Positions 1-9,337 of a DNA stretch of 64,000 nucleotides are shown in pieces. The stretch spans positions 1-64,000 of the forward strand of contig JAJYCX010000005.1 of assembly GCA_021778015.1 (NCBI GenBank). Reading direction: 5' to 3'. Source of the stretch: Pseudomonadota bacterium (GTDB lineage: Bacteria > Pseudomonadota > Gammaproteobacteria > UBA1113). Below the pieces are notes generated by a model. That model was not told the DNA's origin. It did no database searches and saw only the letters and a program-made list of their open reading frames with translations. The position numbers and the translations under genes are program-made. Every line of letters starts with the position of its first letter. Positions within the stretch are counted from its first letter, which is position 1.

Positions 1-730
1 CGCCACGACCACCACGAGCTAGATTAGCACGGGTTTCACCTTCTTTAGCAATACGCGCTAAAACATAGTCTATGGGTTCGCCATCGATCACAATAATTCG
101 TTTATCGCCATCACGAATAGCGCTTAAATAGCGTTGTGCCATCACTTTACGCTGACCAAACTCAGTCATCGTTTCAATCACCACATTTACATTGGGATCT
201 TTGGGTGTTAATCTAAAAACAGAAGCGCCCCCCATACCATCCAAGGGTTTAATAACGATGTCCTGATGTTGTTGCAAGAAATTCTTTAATTTAGCAGCAT
301 TGGCGCTGACTAAAGTAGGTGGCGCGTATTGTGGAAATTCGTTAATAAAAAACTTCTCATTGGCATCACGTAAAGCTTGTGGTTTATTCACTACCAAAGT
401 ACCCTGTTTTTCGGCCAATTCAAGGATATAGGTATTAACAAGATAATTCATATTAAAGGGGGGATCTTGGCGCATTAATATCACGTCGATCTTCGATAGT
501 TCTATATCTTGTGATTCTGCCACACTATACCATTTCTTTTCATCTGCAAATACTTTTAAAGCTTGTCCATTAGCGTAAGCTTTGCCTTCTAGGCTATATA
601 AGTTGTCCGGAATAATGTAAAACAACTCATAATTGCGCTTTTGCGCCTCCCATAACAATGCTAAGGTACCATCTTTTTCATAATGAATCTGTTCTATAGG
701 ATCCATCACTACGGCTAGCATTTTTTTCAT
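1..730 (-). CDS. gshB: Glutathione synthetase, 3' end beyond the window
   Basis: ATP-grasp ligase that joins gamma-glutamylcysteine and glycine to make glutathione in the cytosol. My translation of the minus strand from 730 gives 243 open codons running off the left edge; the E. coli enzyme has about 316, so roughly the last quarter is missing. Visible family motifs are RQDPPF (87-92), the ATP-binding KPLDGMGG (161-168) and GETRANLARGG (231-241). The start ATG overlaps the gshA stop as ATGA, which implies translational coupling. It is the last visible gene of the metK-ahcY-gshA-gshB run. Identification is firm; only the C-terminus is unseen. Confidence 0.95.
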   Translation of the reverse strand, partial: MKKMLAVVMDPIEQIHYEKDGTLALLWEAQKRNYELFYIIPDNLYSLEGKAYANGQALKVFADEKKWYSVAESQDIELSKIDVILMRQDPPFNMNYLVNTYILELAEKQGTLVVNKPQALRDANEKFFINEFPQYAPPTLVSANAAKLKNFLQQHQDIVIKPLDGMGGASVFRLTPKDPNVNVVIETMTEFGQRKVMAQRYLSAIRDGDKRIIVIDGEPIDYVLARIAKEGETRANLARGGRG

Positions 731-1998
731 AATACTTTCCTTAATTCATAGGCACTGGCCAATAAAGCAATGCGTGCCAATACACTGTAAGCATATAAAC
801 GGCGGCTGTGCATATCGTTGAAGACTGGATTATTGCAGGGACCATCAAAAGGAATGGGTTCAAAATACATCCCCGGGCTATTTAGATTTTCATTATTAGC
901 CCGCCCTTCGTGTAGTCTATAAAAACCACCGACTACGCATTGTCCCAACATATAGACTACAGGCTCAGCAATGGCTTGATTGAACGGCACGATTTCATGA
1001 CTATACACCCCTTCTTGCACCAACACCGAAGTAATAGGCTTACGGCCCTTACCTACGGACATACGCGTGCGCGCCTTACGATTCATGGCATACACTTCTT
1101 CTACACTCTGAATAGTCATAATGCCCATGCCATAGGTGCCCGCATCTGCTTTGACAATAACAAAAGGAGTATCTTTTATAGCGTATTCGTCATATTTTTT
1201 TTGTATGGCTTTCAACAAAAAATCAACATGATTGACCAAGCAATCTTCACCCTCGCGTTCCATAAAATTGATATTGCCGCAATTGCGAAACAAAGGATTC
1301 AACAGCCAAGGGTCTAAGGACAATAATTCAGCAAAAGCATGGCATACATTTTGATAATGTAAAAAATGTTCCGACTTTAAACGCGATGCCCAACCCAAGG
1401 CTAAGGGCGGATAAATCGCTTGTTTTAACCCTATTAAGATCTCAGGGACACCTTCGGATAAATCATTATTTAACACCACCGTACAAGGTTTAAAATCCCC
1501 AATATGCACACTATCACCACTACGCTCTAAAGGATATAAAGTAAATTCTCCTTTTCCTTCTACAGCAATAGTTTTTGCGCTAGTCACGGTAGGATCGATA
1601 GACGCTATTCTGACGTCAAAGCCCGCTTTCGTTAAAATGGAAGATAATACCAGCAAGCTATGAAAATAATACACATTGCGTGAATGATTTTCTGGAATTA
1701 AAACGATTTTCTCGCACTGAGGCATATAGCGTTGCCAATACTGCTGTACCGCCAAATGCGCCAAGGGAATTTGTGTTTCATGAATGTTATTGAATCCTGC
1801 CGGAAAAAGATTGGTGTCGATCACCGCCATTTTATAACCGGCATTGCGTATATCCACCGAAGTGGTAAAAGGGACCTGATAATCCCCCCACTGTTTTCTA
1901 AACCAAGTCTCTATCTTAACCGTTTCATCGCTTAGCTTCATTTCTAACGCGCTTAAGGGTTGTGAACTCTCTTGCTTTAAAACAGGGGGATTTTGCAT
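727..1998 (-). CDS. gshA: Glutamate-cysteine ligase, TIGR02049-like family
   Basis: First and rate-limiting step of glutathione synthesis, forming gamma-glutamylcysteine with ATP. The 423-residue protein does not resemble E. coli GshA. It matches the family first described in Acidithiobacillus and found in other proteobacteria: YKMAVIDTNLFPAGFNN near residues 55-71, a glycine-rich VKADAGTYGMG loop at 282-292, and NENLNSPG at 369-376. GAGG-type ribosome-binding sequence lies just upstream, and the start is 8 bases after the ahcY stop. Its own stop overlaps the gshB start by 4 bases. The family assignment is from remembered motifs; a profile search against TIGR02049 would settle it. Confidence 0.9.
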   Translation of the reverse strand: MQNPPVLKQESSQPLSALEMKLSDETVKIETWFRKQWGDYQVPFTTSVDIRNAGYKMAVIDTNLFPAGFNNIHETQIPLAHLAVQQYWQRYMPQCEKIVLIPENHSRNVYYFHSLLVLSSILTKAGFDVRIASIDPTVTSAKTIAVEGKGEFTLYPLERSGDSVHIGDFKPCTVVLNNDLSEGVPEILIGLKQAIYPPLALGWASRLKSEHFLHYQNVCHAFAELLSLDPWLLNPLFRNCGNINFMEREGEDCLVNHVDFLLKAIQKKYDEYAIKDTPFVIVKADAGTYGMGIMTIQSVEEVYAMNRKARTRMSVGKGRKPITSVLVQEGVYSHEIVPFNQAIAEPVVYMLGQCVVGGFYRLHEGRANNENLNSPGMYFEPIPFDGPCNNPVFNDMHSRRLYAYSVLARIALLASAYELRKVL

Positions 1999-2005
1999 AG
2001 CATCC

Positions 2006-3298
2006 TCAATAGCGATAAAGATCAGGTTTGTACGGACCTGCTTTGTTTACACTTAAGTATTCGGCTTGTTCCGTGGTTAATTCCGTTAGCTGTACGCCTA
2101 GTTTAGGCAAATGTAGTCGCGCTACTTGTTCGTCTAATAGTTTAGGCAATACATACACCTTATTTTCATAGTTTTTATGATGTTTAAACAATTCTATTTG
2201 TGCCAAAACTTGATTGGTAAACGAAGTTGACATCACAAAACTAGGGTGCCCCGTAGCGCAGCCTAGATTCACTAAACGACCTTCGGCTAAAACAGTAATG
2301 CGTTTGCCATCGGGAAATATGACATGATCGACTTGCGGCTTAATGTTGTCCCATTCATATTGACGTAATGAGGCAATATCGATTTCCGAATCGAAGTGAC
2401 CTATATTACAGACGATTGCTTCGTTTTTCATACGCAATAAATGTTCATGACGTATAACATGATAGTTGCCTGTGCACGTTACAAAAATATCTCCTTTATC
2501 GGCGGCTTGTTCCATGGTCACCACTTCTAAACCGGCCATAGCAGCTTGCAATGCACAAATAGGGTCGATTTCGGTGACCCATACACGCGCACCATAACTT
2601 TTTAAGGCTTGCGCACAGCCCTTACCCACATCGCCATAACCCAAAACCACAGCGATTTTACCGGCTATCATCACATCGGTGGCGCGCTTAACCGCATCGA
2701 CAAAAGATTCTCTACAACCATATAAATTATCAAACTTAGATTTAGTCACTGAATCATTCACATTTAAAGCAGGAACCTTGAGTGTGCCCTTCTTTTCCAT
2801 TTCATATAATCTATGTACACCCGTGGTGGTTTCTTCCGTTAAACCAAAAATGCCTTTTAATATTTCTGGATGCTTTTCGTGTAAGTAGATGGTTAAATCG
2901 CCGCCATCGTCTAAAATCATGTTCGGTATCCATGATGGATCGCCCACAACCGTTTGCTCTATACACCAATTGTATTCTTCTTCCGTTTCACCCTTCCAAG
3001 CAAACACAGGAATACCGCGCGCCGCAATAGCAGCAGCCGCTTGATCTTGAGTTGAAAAAATATTACAGGAAGACCAGCGTACCGTAGCGCCTAATTCAAT
3101 AAGCGTTTCAATTAAAACAGCGGTTTGAATAGTCATATGTAAACAACCCACTATACGCGCACCCTGTAAAGGTTTTTGATCGCGATATTGTTCACGTAAC
3201 GCCATTAGCCCAGGCATTTCAGTTTCGGCGATTCGAATTTCTTTGCGGCCCCAATCAGCCAAACCCATGTCCGCTATTTTATAATCTAGTCGTGTCAT
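2006..3298 (-). CDS. ahcY: Adenosylhomocysteinase
   Basis: NAD-dependent hydrolase that splits S-adenosylhomocysteine into homocysteine and adenosine, removing the inhibitory product of methyltransferases. With the start chosen here the protein has 430 residues. The NAD-binding GYGDVGKG is at 220-227, the substrate/catalytic [11 protein letters not shown] at 181-191, and the C-terminus ends in the typical KPDLYRY. A longer frame begins 24 bases upstream inside metK, but the ATG at 3298 has a good AGAGGAT ribosome-binding site and starts the conserved N-terminus, so I prefer it. It follows metK by 17 bases and precedes gshA by 7, so it is almost certainly in one transcript with them. Confidence 0.96.
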   Translation of the reverse strand: MTRLDYKIADMGLADWGRKEIRIAETEMPGLMALREQYRDQKPLQGARIVGCLHMTIQTAVLIETLIELGATVRWSSCNIFSTQDQAAAAIAARGIPVFAWKGETEEEYNWCIEQTVVGDPSWIPNMILDDGGDLTIYLHEKHPEILKGIFGLTEETTTGVHRLYEMEKKGTLKVPALNVNDSVTKSKFDNLYGCRESFVDAVKRATDVMIAGKIAVVLGYGDVGKGCAQALKSYGARVWVTEIDPICALQAAMAGLEVVTMEQAADKGDIFVTCTGNYHVIRHEHLLRMKNEAIVCNIGHFDSEIDIASLRQYEWDNIKPQVDHVIFPDGKRITVLAEGRLVNLGCATGHPSFVMSTSFTNQVLAQIELFKHHKNYENKVYVLPKLLDEQVARLHLPKLGVQLTELTTEQAEYLSVNKAGPYKPDLYRY

Positions 3299-3315
3299 AT
3301 TATCCTCTTCTATCG

Positions 3316-4467
3316 TTAACATTGTTTCAACGCCTCTACTTTATCCAGTTTTTCCCAAGTAAACTCTGCTTCATTGCGGCCAAAATGACCATAAGCCGCA
3401 GTTTTAGCATAGATCGGTCTATTTAAATCGAGCATGCGTATAATACCGGCTGGAGTTAAATCAAAATGTTTGTCAATCAAGCGAATGATGGCATCGTCAT
3501 CCATTTTGGCAGTACCAAAAGTATTCACTGAAATGGAAGTAGGCTTAGCCACACCGATCGCATAAGACACTTGTATTTCAATACGCGAAGCTATACCCGC
3601 TGCAACTAAATTTTTAGCCACATAACGACAAGCATATGCCGCGGAACGATCGACCTTGCTGGGGTCTTTACCAGAGAAACAACCGCCACCATGACGCGCA
3701 AAACCGCCATAAGTATCTACAATAATTTTTCTGCCCGTTAAACCGCAATCGCCTAGTGGACCGCCTATAACAAATCGCCCTGTAGGATTCACTAAAAAGC
3801 GTGTATCGTTAGTCAACCATTTCTCAGGAAAAACCGGTTTGATGATTTCTTCTATGACAGCTTCGCGTAGATCGGCTTGACTAATATCTGGATCGTGTTG
3901 TGTAGACAATACGACTGTATCTACACTAGTGGGCATATCATTTTCATAACGAAACGTTACTTGGCTTTTGGCATCGGGTCTAAGCCAAGCCAATACTTTT
4001 TCTTTACGGAGCATGGCTTGACGTTGCATTAAACGATGTGCATACGTAATCGGGGCAGGCATTAACACGTCGGTTTCATTGCAAGCATAACCAAACATCA
4101 AGCCTTGATCACCAGCACCTTGTTCATGTTCATTGCTTTCATTGACGCCCATGGCGATATCAGCAGATTGTTTGCCTATGGCTGTTAACACAGAACACGA
4201 ATGGCCATCGAAGCCTAAATCAGAATGATCATAACCAATTTCTATGATCTTCTCACGCACTAAACTTTCAATATCTACCCATGCAGTAGTGGTGATTTCA
4301 CCAGCAACCAATACCATGCCGGTTTTAACTAAAGACTCGCACGCAACACGCGCACGTGGATCTTGTTTTAGAATATGGTCCAAAACCATATCTGAAATTT
4401 GGTCGGCAATTTTATCTGGATGTCCTTCAGACACAGATTCCGATGTAAATACAAATTGTTTTGTCAT
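3316..4467 (-). CDS. metK: S-adenosylmethionine synthetase
   Basis: Makes S-adenosylmethionine from methionine and ATP. The length of 383 residues equals the usual bacterial size. Family signatures are [17 protein letters not shown] near the N-terminus, [12 protein letters not shown] in the middle (about 117-128) and the glycine-rich [19 protein letters not shown] further on. It is the first gene of the metK-ahcY-gshA-gshB run, so one transcript would make SAM, recycle SAH and feed thiol metabolism. The upstream gap to the divergent pabA is only 64 bases, too short for a SAM riboswitch, and none was seen. Confidence 0.97.
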   Translation of the reverse strand: MTKQFVFTSESVSEGHPDKIADQISDMVLDHILKQDPRARVACESLVKTGMVLVAGEITTTAWVDIESLVREKIIEIGYDHSDLGFDGHSCSVLTAIGKQSADIAMGVNESNEHEQGAGDQGLMFGYACNETDVLMPAPITYAHRLMQRQAMLRKEKVLAWLRPDAKSQVTFRYENDMPTSVDTVVLSTQHDPDISQADLREAVIEEIIKPVFPEKWLTNDTRFLVNPTGRFVIGGPLGDCGLTGRKIIVDTYGGFARHGGGCFSGKDPSKVDRSAAYACRYVAKNLVAAGIASRIEIQVSYAIGVAKPTSISVNTFGTAKMDDDAIIRLIDKHFDLTPAGIIRMLDLNRPIYAKTAAYGHFGRNEAEFTWEKLDKVEALKQC

Positions 4468-4531
4468 AATATATTACCTATATTTTTTAGAAGTGTTACT
4501 ATACTCGTTTTAAAAAGGTTTTACTATAAAA
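4468..4531. promoter_or_regulatory. Divergent promoter region between metK and pabA
   Basis: A 64-base AT-rich gap separates two outward-pointing genes, so both promoters must sit here or inside the neighbouring coding sequence. Several TATA-like hexamers are present on both strands (for example TATACT and TATAAA on the plus strand, and TATAGT on the minus strand), but no convincing paired -35 boxes could be chosen. No riboswitch-sized leader exists. Confidence 0.45.
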
Positions 4532-5122
4532 ATGTCTTGGATAATGATCGATAATTATGACTCGTTCACCTATAACATAGTGCAATATTTTAGCACATTG
4601 GGTTACCCATTAACAGTGCTTTCTCCCGATCAAACCGATCTAGAAGGTATACGCGCTCTAGAACCCACGGCCATTATACTCTCTCCAGGCCCAGGACATC
4701 CCAAAGAAGCCACTTTAGCGATGGAAATTGTACAGAATATGTCCTGTCCAATTTTAGGCATTTGCTTGGGTATGCAAGTCATTGGGCTGGTGCATGGTGC
4801 TACCATCATTCGCGCACCGGAACCCATACATGGCAAAACGTCCGCCATTCACCACACACAAAAAAGCATCTTCGCACAGATGCCCACACCTTTTGCCGCT
4901 ACGCGCTATCATTCCCTGGCCATTGCCCGTGAATCATTGCCCGCGGACCTAGAACTATTAGCGTGGACAGAAACTACCGCGGGCGATAGTGATGTTATTA
5001 TGGGAATACAGCATCGTCACAAACCCATCATGGGCGTGCAGTTTCATCCTGAGTCTATTTTAAGTGAACAGGGTTATAAGCTTTTCGATAACTTTTGTAT
5101 ACTGGCACGATTGTGGGCTTAA
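4532..5122 (+). CDS. pabA: Glutamine amidotransferase subunit of anthranilate/aminodeoxychorismate synthase
   Basis: Class I glutamine amidotransferase that supplies ammonia to a chorismate-using partner (PabB for folate, or TrpE for tryptophan). The 196-residue protein carries the full triad: Cys78 in GICLGMQ, with His172 and Glu174 in FHPES. The N-terminal MIDNYDSFTYN and the SPGPGHP loop (51-57) are typical of TrpG/PabA. No trpE, pabB, trpD or trpC is nearby, which slightly favours the PabA or dual-purpose reading; the sequence alone cannot separate PabA from TrpG. It lies 17 bases upstream of hemC, so the two are probably co-transcribed. Confidence 0.88.
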   Translation: MSWIMIDNYDSFTYNIVQYFSTLGYPLTVLSPDQTDLEGIRALEPTAIILSPGPGHPKEATLAMEIVQNMSCPILGICLGMQVIGLVHGATIIRAPEPIHGKTSAIHHTQKSIFAQMPTPFAATRYHSLAIARESLPADLELLAWTETTAGDSDVIMGIQHRHKPIMGVQFHPESILSEQGYKLFDNFCILARLWA

Positions 5123-5139
5123 AGTTTTAGGAAATCAAC

Positions 5140-6051
5140 ATGAACATAAAAATTGCGACACGCGGCAGCAAATTAGCTCTGATACAAACTGATCTCATCA
5201 TTGCTACTTTACAACATCAATACGCCGATCTAACAATAGAAAAAGTTGAAGTACTCACTACAGGCGATCAAATTCAGGATAGATCGCTGGCTGAATTAGG
5301 CGGCAAAGGTCTATTTGTAAAAGGGTTAGAAGAATATTTGTTAAGCGGCAAAGCAGATATCGCAATGCATTCATTAAAAGATGTACCCCCTAAACTAGAC
5401 GATGAATTTTGCATAGCAGCTGTTTTAGAACGACAATCACCGCATGATGTTTTGGTCAGTGAGAAATACGCGAGCATCGCGGCTCTTCCTCCTGGCGCTA
5501 TTGTAGGCACTAGCAGTGTACGCAGAAAAGCGGCGTTATTGCAGTTGCGTTCTGATCTAGATATCAAAATGATCCGCGGTAATGTAGACACTAGGCTTAA
5601 AAAACTAAGTGACGGGCAATTCGATGCGATAATCCTCGCCGAAGCGGGCCTTAAAAGATTGGGCCTAGAACAACACATCAAAGAAGTGTTAGCGCTAGAT
5701 AATTTTACGCCTTCTGTAGGTCAAGGTATCATCGCCATTGAGTGCTTACAAAAACGTCTTGATTTAATCGAGTTACTACAAAAAGTAAATCATGCCCCAA
5801 CCTATGCCATCATGAGCGCCGAACGAGCAATGAACCGTGCACTGAATGCATCCTGTAATTCCCCCGTAGGCAGTTTCGCAACAATATCATCGGATAAACT
5901 GCATCTATTGGGCATAGTATGGAGCTTGGATGGGTTGAAAAAAATAGAAACGAGCCAATCCGGTTCCATTAAAGATGCAGAAAAGATAGGCGTGCTAGCA
6001 GCAGAAGAGTTAAAGCGAAAAGGGGCGATGCAGTTGATGGGGTTAGAATAG
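5140..6051 (+). CDS. hemC: Hydroxymethylbilane synthase (porphobilinogen deaminase)
   Basis: Polymerises four porphobilinogen units to hydroxymethylbilane in haem synthesis. The protein has 303 residues, close to the usual 305-315. Landmarks: ATRGSKLAL at 6-14, catalytic Asp81 in HSLKDVP, GTSSVRR at 123-129, RGNVDTRL at 146-153, and Cys239, which should carry the dipyrromethane cofactor. The sequence around that Cys (NASCNSPVG) departs from the common GGCQVPIG. A GGAAAT ribosome-binding site precedes the ATG. The next gene is not hemD, unlike many gammaproteobacteria, so uroporphyrinogen III synthase must lie elsewhere. Confidence 0.94.
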   Translation: MNIKIATRGSKLALIQTDLIIATLQHQYADLTIEKVEVLTTGDQIQDRSLAELGGKGLFVKGLEEYLLSGKADIAMHSLKDVPPKLDDEFCIAAVLERQSPHDVLVSEKYASIAALPPGAIVGTSSVRRKAALLQLRSDLDIKMIRGNVDTRLKKLSDGQFDAIILAEAGLKRLGLEQHIKEVLALDNFTPSVGQGIIAIECLQKRLDLIELLQKVNHAPTYAIMSAERAMNRALNASCNSPVGSFATISSDKLHLLGIVWSLDGLKKIETSQSGSIKDAEKIGVLAAEELKRKGAMQLMGLE

Positions 6052-6085
6052 ACTTCCTGTATTATAAATTATGGAGATAAAAAGA

Positions 6086-6331
6086 ATGAAATCAACAGAA
6101 AAAACGTTCAGGGAAATGAGTAAGAAAGAATTGGTTCACGAGTTAGAAGGTTGTTCTGGGAGAAATGGCTGGGGATATAGCGACCCTAGAGTTGCCTCAT
6201 CCACTATGCAAATAATTATATCAGAGTTAGATCGTAGATCTAATCGGTTAACTCAAGTTTTCTCTTCAATCATTAGTGCAATAATCGGGGGGGTCGTTGG
6301 TTCAATTATAACTTTTCTACAGACACATTAA
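6086..6331 (+). CDS. Small tail-anchored hypothetical membrane protein
   Basis: An 81-residue protein of no family I recognise. The N-terminal two thirds are charged and hydrophilic (many Lys, Glu and Ser). The last 25 or so residues form one hydrophobic segment containing IIGGVVGSII, a glycine-zipper-like pattern that suits helix packing. An upstream ATG in frame exists at 6071, but the GGAG within that codon's region is spaced 9 bases from the ATG at 6086, which decides the start. It lies 34 bases after hemC and converges on the DUF4143 ATPase. Function unknown; possibly a small inner-membrane protein. Confidence 0.6.
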   Translation: MKSTEKTFREMSKKELVHELEGCSGRNGWGYSDPRVASSTMQIIISELDRRSNRLTQVFSSIISAIIGGVVGSIITFLQTH

Positions 6332-6346
6332 CTTTTTGTTTCGTTA

Positions 6347-7522
6347 TTAAAATAATGTCAGCATCTCCTGCCATGGCAATGCATAGATATTGGAAGTAAT
6401 TTTTGCTCTGCGTGGAGTCTGACATATTATATATCCTACCTTTGCTTCTGAATACTCATTTAAAAAGATATTAAGATGTTTTGCGTCTTGTACACTCGGC
6501 GTATCCGTTAATTTTACTTCTATTGGAATCAGCTCACCGTTAGCTAATTGCAATAACCAATCAATTTCAAAACCATTCGTGTCGCGCCAATAGAATAGCC
6601 GATTTTCTGCATTTAAAAAACGACAATGTCGTAATAATTCTAGACCAACAAATTGCTCAAATAACCTACCTAAGATGGTTCTAGCTGGCTCAGTACCCTC
6701 TCTTGCCGCTATACGCCTCACACCCAAATCAAAAAACAGATATTTTTGCGCACGCTGCAATTTACGCCGTGTTTTTCCTTGTAGAAAAGGGGGTACTCGT
6801 TCCATCAACAAACAATCTTCACAAATCTGATAATAAGCCGCTATAGTTGAATGCGCAACTCCAATTTCTTGTGATAACTTGAGATAGTTCACCGTATTAC
6901 CCGCTTCACTGGCGGCCAATTCCATAAATTGTGCGAAATTGGCAAGATTACGGACTATAGATTCAGCACGAATTTCTTCTTCTAAATACAATGAAACATA
7001 CGCATTCAACAATTCATTTTTATCTACTAATGCTTCTGTTAAATAGATCTGCGGTAACGTGCCATATAAAAGCAATGCCTCAAGATCCATTTTTTGATGA
7101 GCAAGTTCCGGCAGAGTCAATGGATCCATATGCAAAGGAATAACGCGTCCTGGTAATAAGTTCATGCTGCCACTGCGCTTCAATTTACGAGCAGAAGAAC
7201 CCGTGATAATAAATTGGGCAATTTTTCGATCGATTAAATCCTGGATCACATCCATAATCAGCGGGACTTTTTGGACTTCGTCCACGATAACCAGTGGCAT
7301 AGCAGCCATAGTTTCAGCTAATGCCTCAACTTCATCGGCTAACAAGGATGGATCTCTCTCATACCGTAATCGTAACCGCGGCTGAATAAAAGAAATAAAC
7401 AGTGCAGCCGGAATCTGCTGTATAAGCGTTGTTTTCCCCGTTTGCCTGGGCCCAAGTAACAGAATGTTGCGCCCTTTAGACAAATATGCATTAATAACTT
7501 TAGCGATAGCCCTAAGAAACAT
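6347..7522 (-). CDS. AAA ATPase with DUF4143 C-terminal domain
   Basis: A 391-residue ATP-binding protein of the AAA_14/DUF4143 type, widespread in bacteria but without a settled function. The N-terminal ATPase has Walker A GPRQTGKTT (24-32), Walker B LVIVDEVQ (77-84) and the sensor-like ITGSSARKL (106-114). A helix-turn-helix-like stretch lies around 215-235. The C-terminal part has Asp321 and EVK at 335-337 in a PD-(D/E)xK-like arrangement often noted in DUF4143 proteins. It stands alone on the minus strand between plus-strand genes, a pattern typical of accessory genes. Its upstream gap contains direct repeats that could bind this or another regulator. Confidence 0.88.
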   Translation of the reverse strand: MFLRAIAKVINAYLSKGRNILLLGPRQTGKTTLIQQIPAALFISFIQPRLRLRYERDPSLLADEVEALAETMAAMPLVIVDEVQKVPLIMDVIQDLIDRKIAQFIITGSSARKLKRSGSMNLLPGRVIPLHMDPLTLPELAHQKMDLEALLLYGTLPQIYLTEALVDKNELLNAYVSLYLEEEIRAESIVRNLANFAQFMELAASEAGNTVNYLKLSQEIGVAHSTIAAYYQICEDCLLMERVPPFLQGKTRRKLQRAQKYLFFDLGVRRIAAREGTEPARTILGRLFEQFVGLELLRHCRFLNAENRLFYWRDTNGFEIDWLLQLANGELIPIEVKLTDTPSVQDAKHLNIFLNEYSEAKVGYIICQTPRRAKITSNIYALPWQEMLTLF

Positions 7523-7532
7523 TATAATTCCA

Positions 7533-7590
7533 GATTATTGAGTGTGTAGACTCAATTATAGTTGATTATTGAGTGTTTAGCAATAATAAT
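7533..7590. promoter_or_regulatory. Direct and inverted repeats upstream of the DUF4143 ATPase
   Basis: Two near-identical 17-base direct repeats, gattattgagtgtgtag at 7533-7549 and gattattgagtgtttag at 7564-7580, are 31 bases apart start to start, about three helical turns. The first also forms an inverted repeat (TTGAGT then ACTCAA) and the second another (TTATTG then CAATAA). They begin 10 bases upstream of the ATPase start, where an operator would sit. The binding protein is unknown. Confidence 0.5.
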
Positions 7591-7718
7591 CGGCTTTCTT
7601 TGCCAGCAGCACAAATAAAACTATATTAATCAATAAAGAATACAACAAACTAAAGCAATTTTACTTACACCGCATTTTAGTATAAAATACGACCACATTG
7701 ATACCTGCGAGGTCTTTC

Positions 7719-8336
7719 ATGCCCTATATTACTGGCTTTACTCTAGGCTTTAGCCTCATTATGGTCATAGGCACACAAAATATTTATATTATAAAACAAG
7801 GTGTTTTGCGACAAAATAGCTATTATTGTGCCCTGATCTGTGGTTTTTGCGATGCTGTCTTAATTGCTTTGGGCGTTGCTGGAGCACAGCAATTAACTAC
7901 TCGGTTGCCGTTATTTAACACCAGCTTATTGATACTGGGTATTGCTTTTTTGTTAGTGTATGGCGGCCTATCCATCAAGCGCGCCTTTGTAGGCAGAACC
8001 AGTATGGATAATAATACGACTATTCAAGTTGCGCCAGAAACTCGCTTGAAAACCTTTTTAATTGCTTTAGGTTTTAGCCTATTAAATCCTCACGCGTTTA
8101 TAGACGCTTTTATCATTCTGGGTGGTATAGCCAATCACTTAGAACCAGGCTCGCGTTGGCAATTTGCTTTAGGTGCAATCAGCGCTAGCTTTACTTGGTT
8201 TTTTGTGCTGGTTTCCGTCGCAATGTATTTTTCGCCTTTATTGCAAAAGAAGAAAACTTGGCGATGGATGGAGTTTATCAGTGGTGCCGTGATGCTGTAT
8301 ATTGCCGCTAGGCTTATAATGTCCGTTTTGAAATAA
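7719..8336 (+). CDS. LysE/ArgO-family amino acid exporter
   Basis: A 205-residue inner-membrane protein with about six hydrophobic segments, as in LysE, ArgO and relatives that export basic amino acids. The N-terminal GFSLIMVIGTQNIYIIKQG is the typical start of the family (the NxxxxxxG pattern in helix 1), and FSLLNPHAFIDA in the middle matches the second conserved half. A TTG codon 21 bases upstream is possible, but GAGG at 7709-7712 is spaced 6 bases from the ATG at 7719. A TATAAA -10-like box lies at 7681-7686. Substrate cannot be assigned; arginine or lysine is a guess from the family. Confidence 0.85.
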   Translation: MPYITGFTLGFSLIMVIGTQNIYIIKQGVLRQNSYYCALICGFCDAVLIALGVAGAQQLTTRLPLFNTSLLILGIAFLLVYGGLSIKRAFVGRTSMDNNTTIQVAPETRLKTFLIALGFSLLNPHAFIDAFIILGGIANHLEPGSRWQFALGAISASFTWFFVLVSVAMYFSPLLQKKKTWRWMEFISGAVMLYIAARLIMSVLK

Positions 8337-8399
8337 AGATTGTAAAAAGTACCGTTTTAAGGAATAATATCCTTGATACAAGAGTAGCACAAAAAGAGA

Positions 8400-9158
8400 G
8401 TGATTAAATTTATGAAAGAAATATTTGCTAAAGTTCCTGAAGTTACATTAATCTTCTGGTTAATCAAAATATTAGCGACCACTTTAGGTGAAACGGGTGG
8501 CGATGCAGTCTCTATGTCTATGAATTTAGGCTACCTTGTTAGCACAATGATCTTTGCAGCGATTTTTATCATTTTTGTAGTAGCCCAAATTTATGCAAAA
8601 AAGTTTCACCCCTCACTTTACTGGCTGACGATTATTGCAACCACAACCGTTGGAACAACCCTAGCTGATTTTTGCGATCGCTCGCTGGGTATTGGTTATA
8701 CGGGAGGAGCAACGCTATTGTTCGCTTTATTAATAGCATCTTTGTTCGTGTGGTATAAAACCTTAGGATCTATTGCCGTAAGTACCATTAGCTCCCCCAA
8801 AGCAGAATTATTCTATTGGATAACCATTATGTTTTCGCAAACCTTAGGCACTGCGTTAGGGGATTGGACTGCTGATACAGCTGGTCTGGGCTATGCTGGA
8901 GGAGCTATTATATTTGGTGCAGCTTTATTGATTATTGCTGCATGCTATTATAAAACAAAAATTTCACACACAATATTATTTTGGATGGCCTTTATTTTAA
9001 CTAGACCTTTAGGCGCTGTTGTAGGTGATTTTCTGGACAAACCCCTTAGTAAAGGTGGCTTGGAGTTAAGTCGATATTCTGCTTCAATCACCATACTCCT
9101 TATGATGGCTTTGTCTATATACTTCTTTAAACAACGACCTGCAAAAAGTGGACATTAA
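8400..9158 (+). CDS. DUF347 four-repeat membrane protein (COG4705-like)
   Basis: A 252-residue integral membrane protein built from four copies of the DUF347 repeat. Each has an aromatic-rich helix followed by a T/GxxxGD-type end: around 16-38 (FWLIKILATTLGETGGD), 74-92, 137-157 and 193-212. COG4705 proteins of this kind are found in many bacteria and have no proven role. The GTG at 8400 and an ATG at 8412 are both possible starts; AGAGAG lies just upstream of the GTG. It follows the LysE-family gene by 63 bases on the same strand but may have its own promoter. Confidence 0.85.
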   Translation: MIKFMKEIFAKVPEVTLIFWLIKILATTLGETGGDAVSMSMNLGYLVSTMIFAAIFIIFVVAQIYAKKFHPSLYWLTIIATTTVGTTLADFCDRSLGIGYTGGATLLFALLIASLFVWYKTLGSIAVSTISSPKAELFYWITIMFSQTLGTALGDWTADTAGLGYAGGAIIFGAALLIIAACYYKTKISHTILFWMAFILTRPLGAVVGDFLDKPLSKGGLELSRYSASITILLMMALSIYFFKQRPAKSGH

Positions 9159-9249
9159 GGCTGAGTAATGAGAGCGCTTCTCGTGTAACGATTCGCGCCT
9201 TGTAGTAAGAAAAACGTATATTGGCTAGATTAGAGTATATCCTCGCCTT

Positions 9250-9314
9250 CCGCTCCCTAACGGTCTCGGCTCGATTGCAAACAGATGAACTGAGCCGTAA
9301 TCGTTAGAGAGCGG
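9250..9314. repeat. Palindromic repeat, degenerate copy of the CTCCCTGACGGTCGCGG family
   Basis: Two arms of about 23 bases, 9250-9272 and 9292-9314, are inverted with roughly four mismatches and start with CCGCTCCCTAACGG. They resemble the perfect 27-base arms at 27200-27226 and 27303-27329. The element sits between convergent genes (the DUF347 protein and uvrD) and could act as a two-way terminator by its hairpin. Confidence 0.7.
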
Positions 9315-9337
9315 ATGAAAAGAATAATTACCTTAAA

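Noticed and set aside
4468..4531. SAM riboswitch upstream of metK
   Set aside because: The leader is only 64 bases and shows no matching helices.
8359..8374. AAGGA/TCCTT hairpin between the LysE-type and DUF347 genes
   Set aside because: Only five pairs of low stability; not convincing as a terminator.
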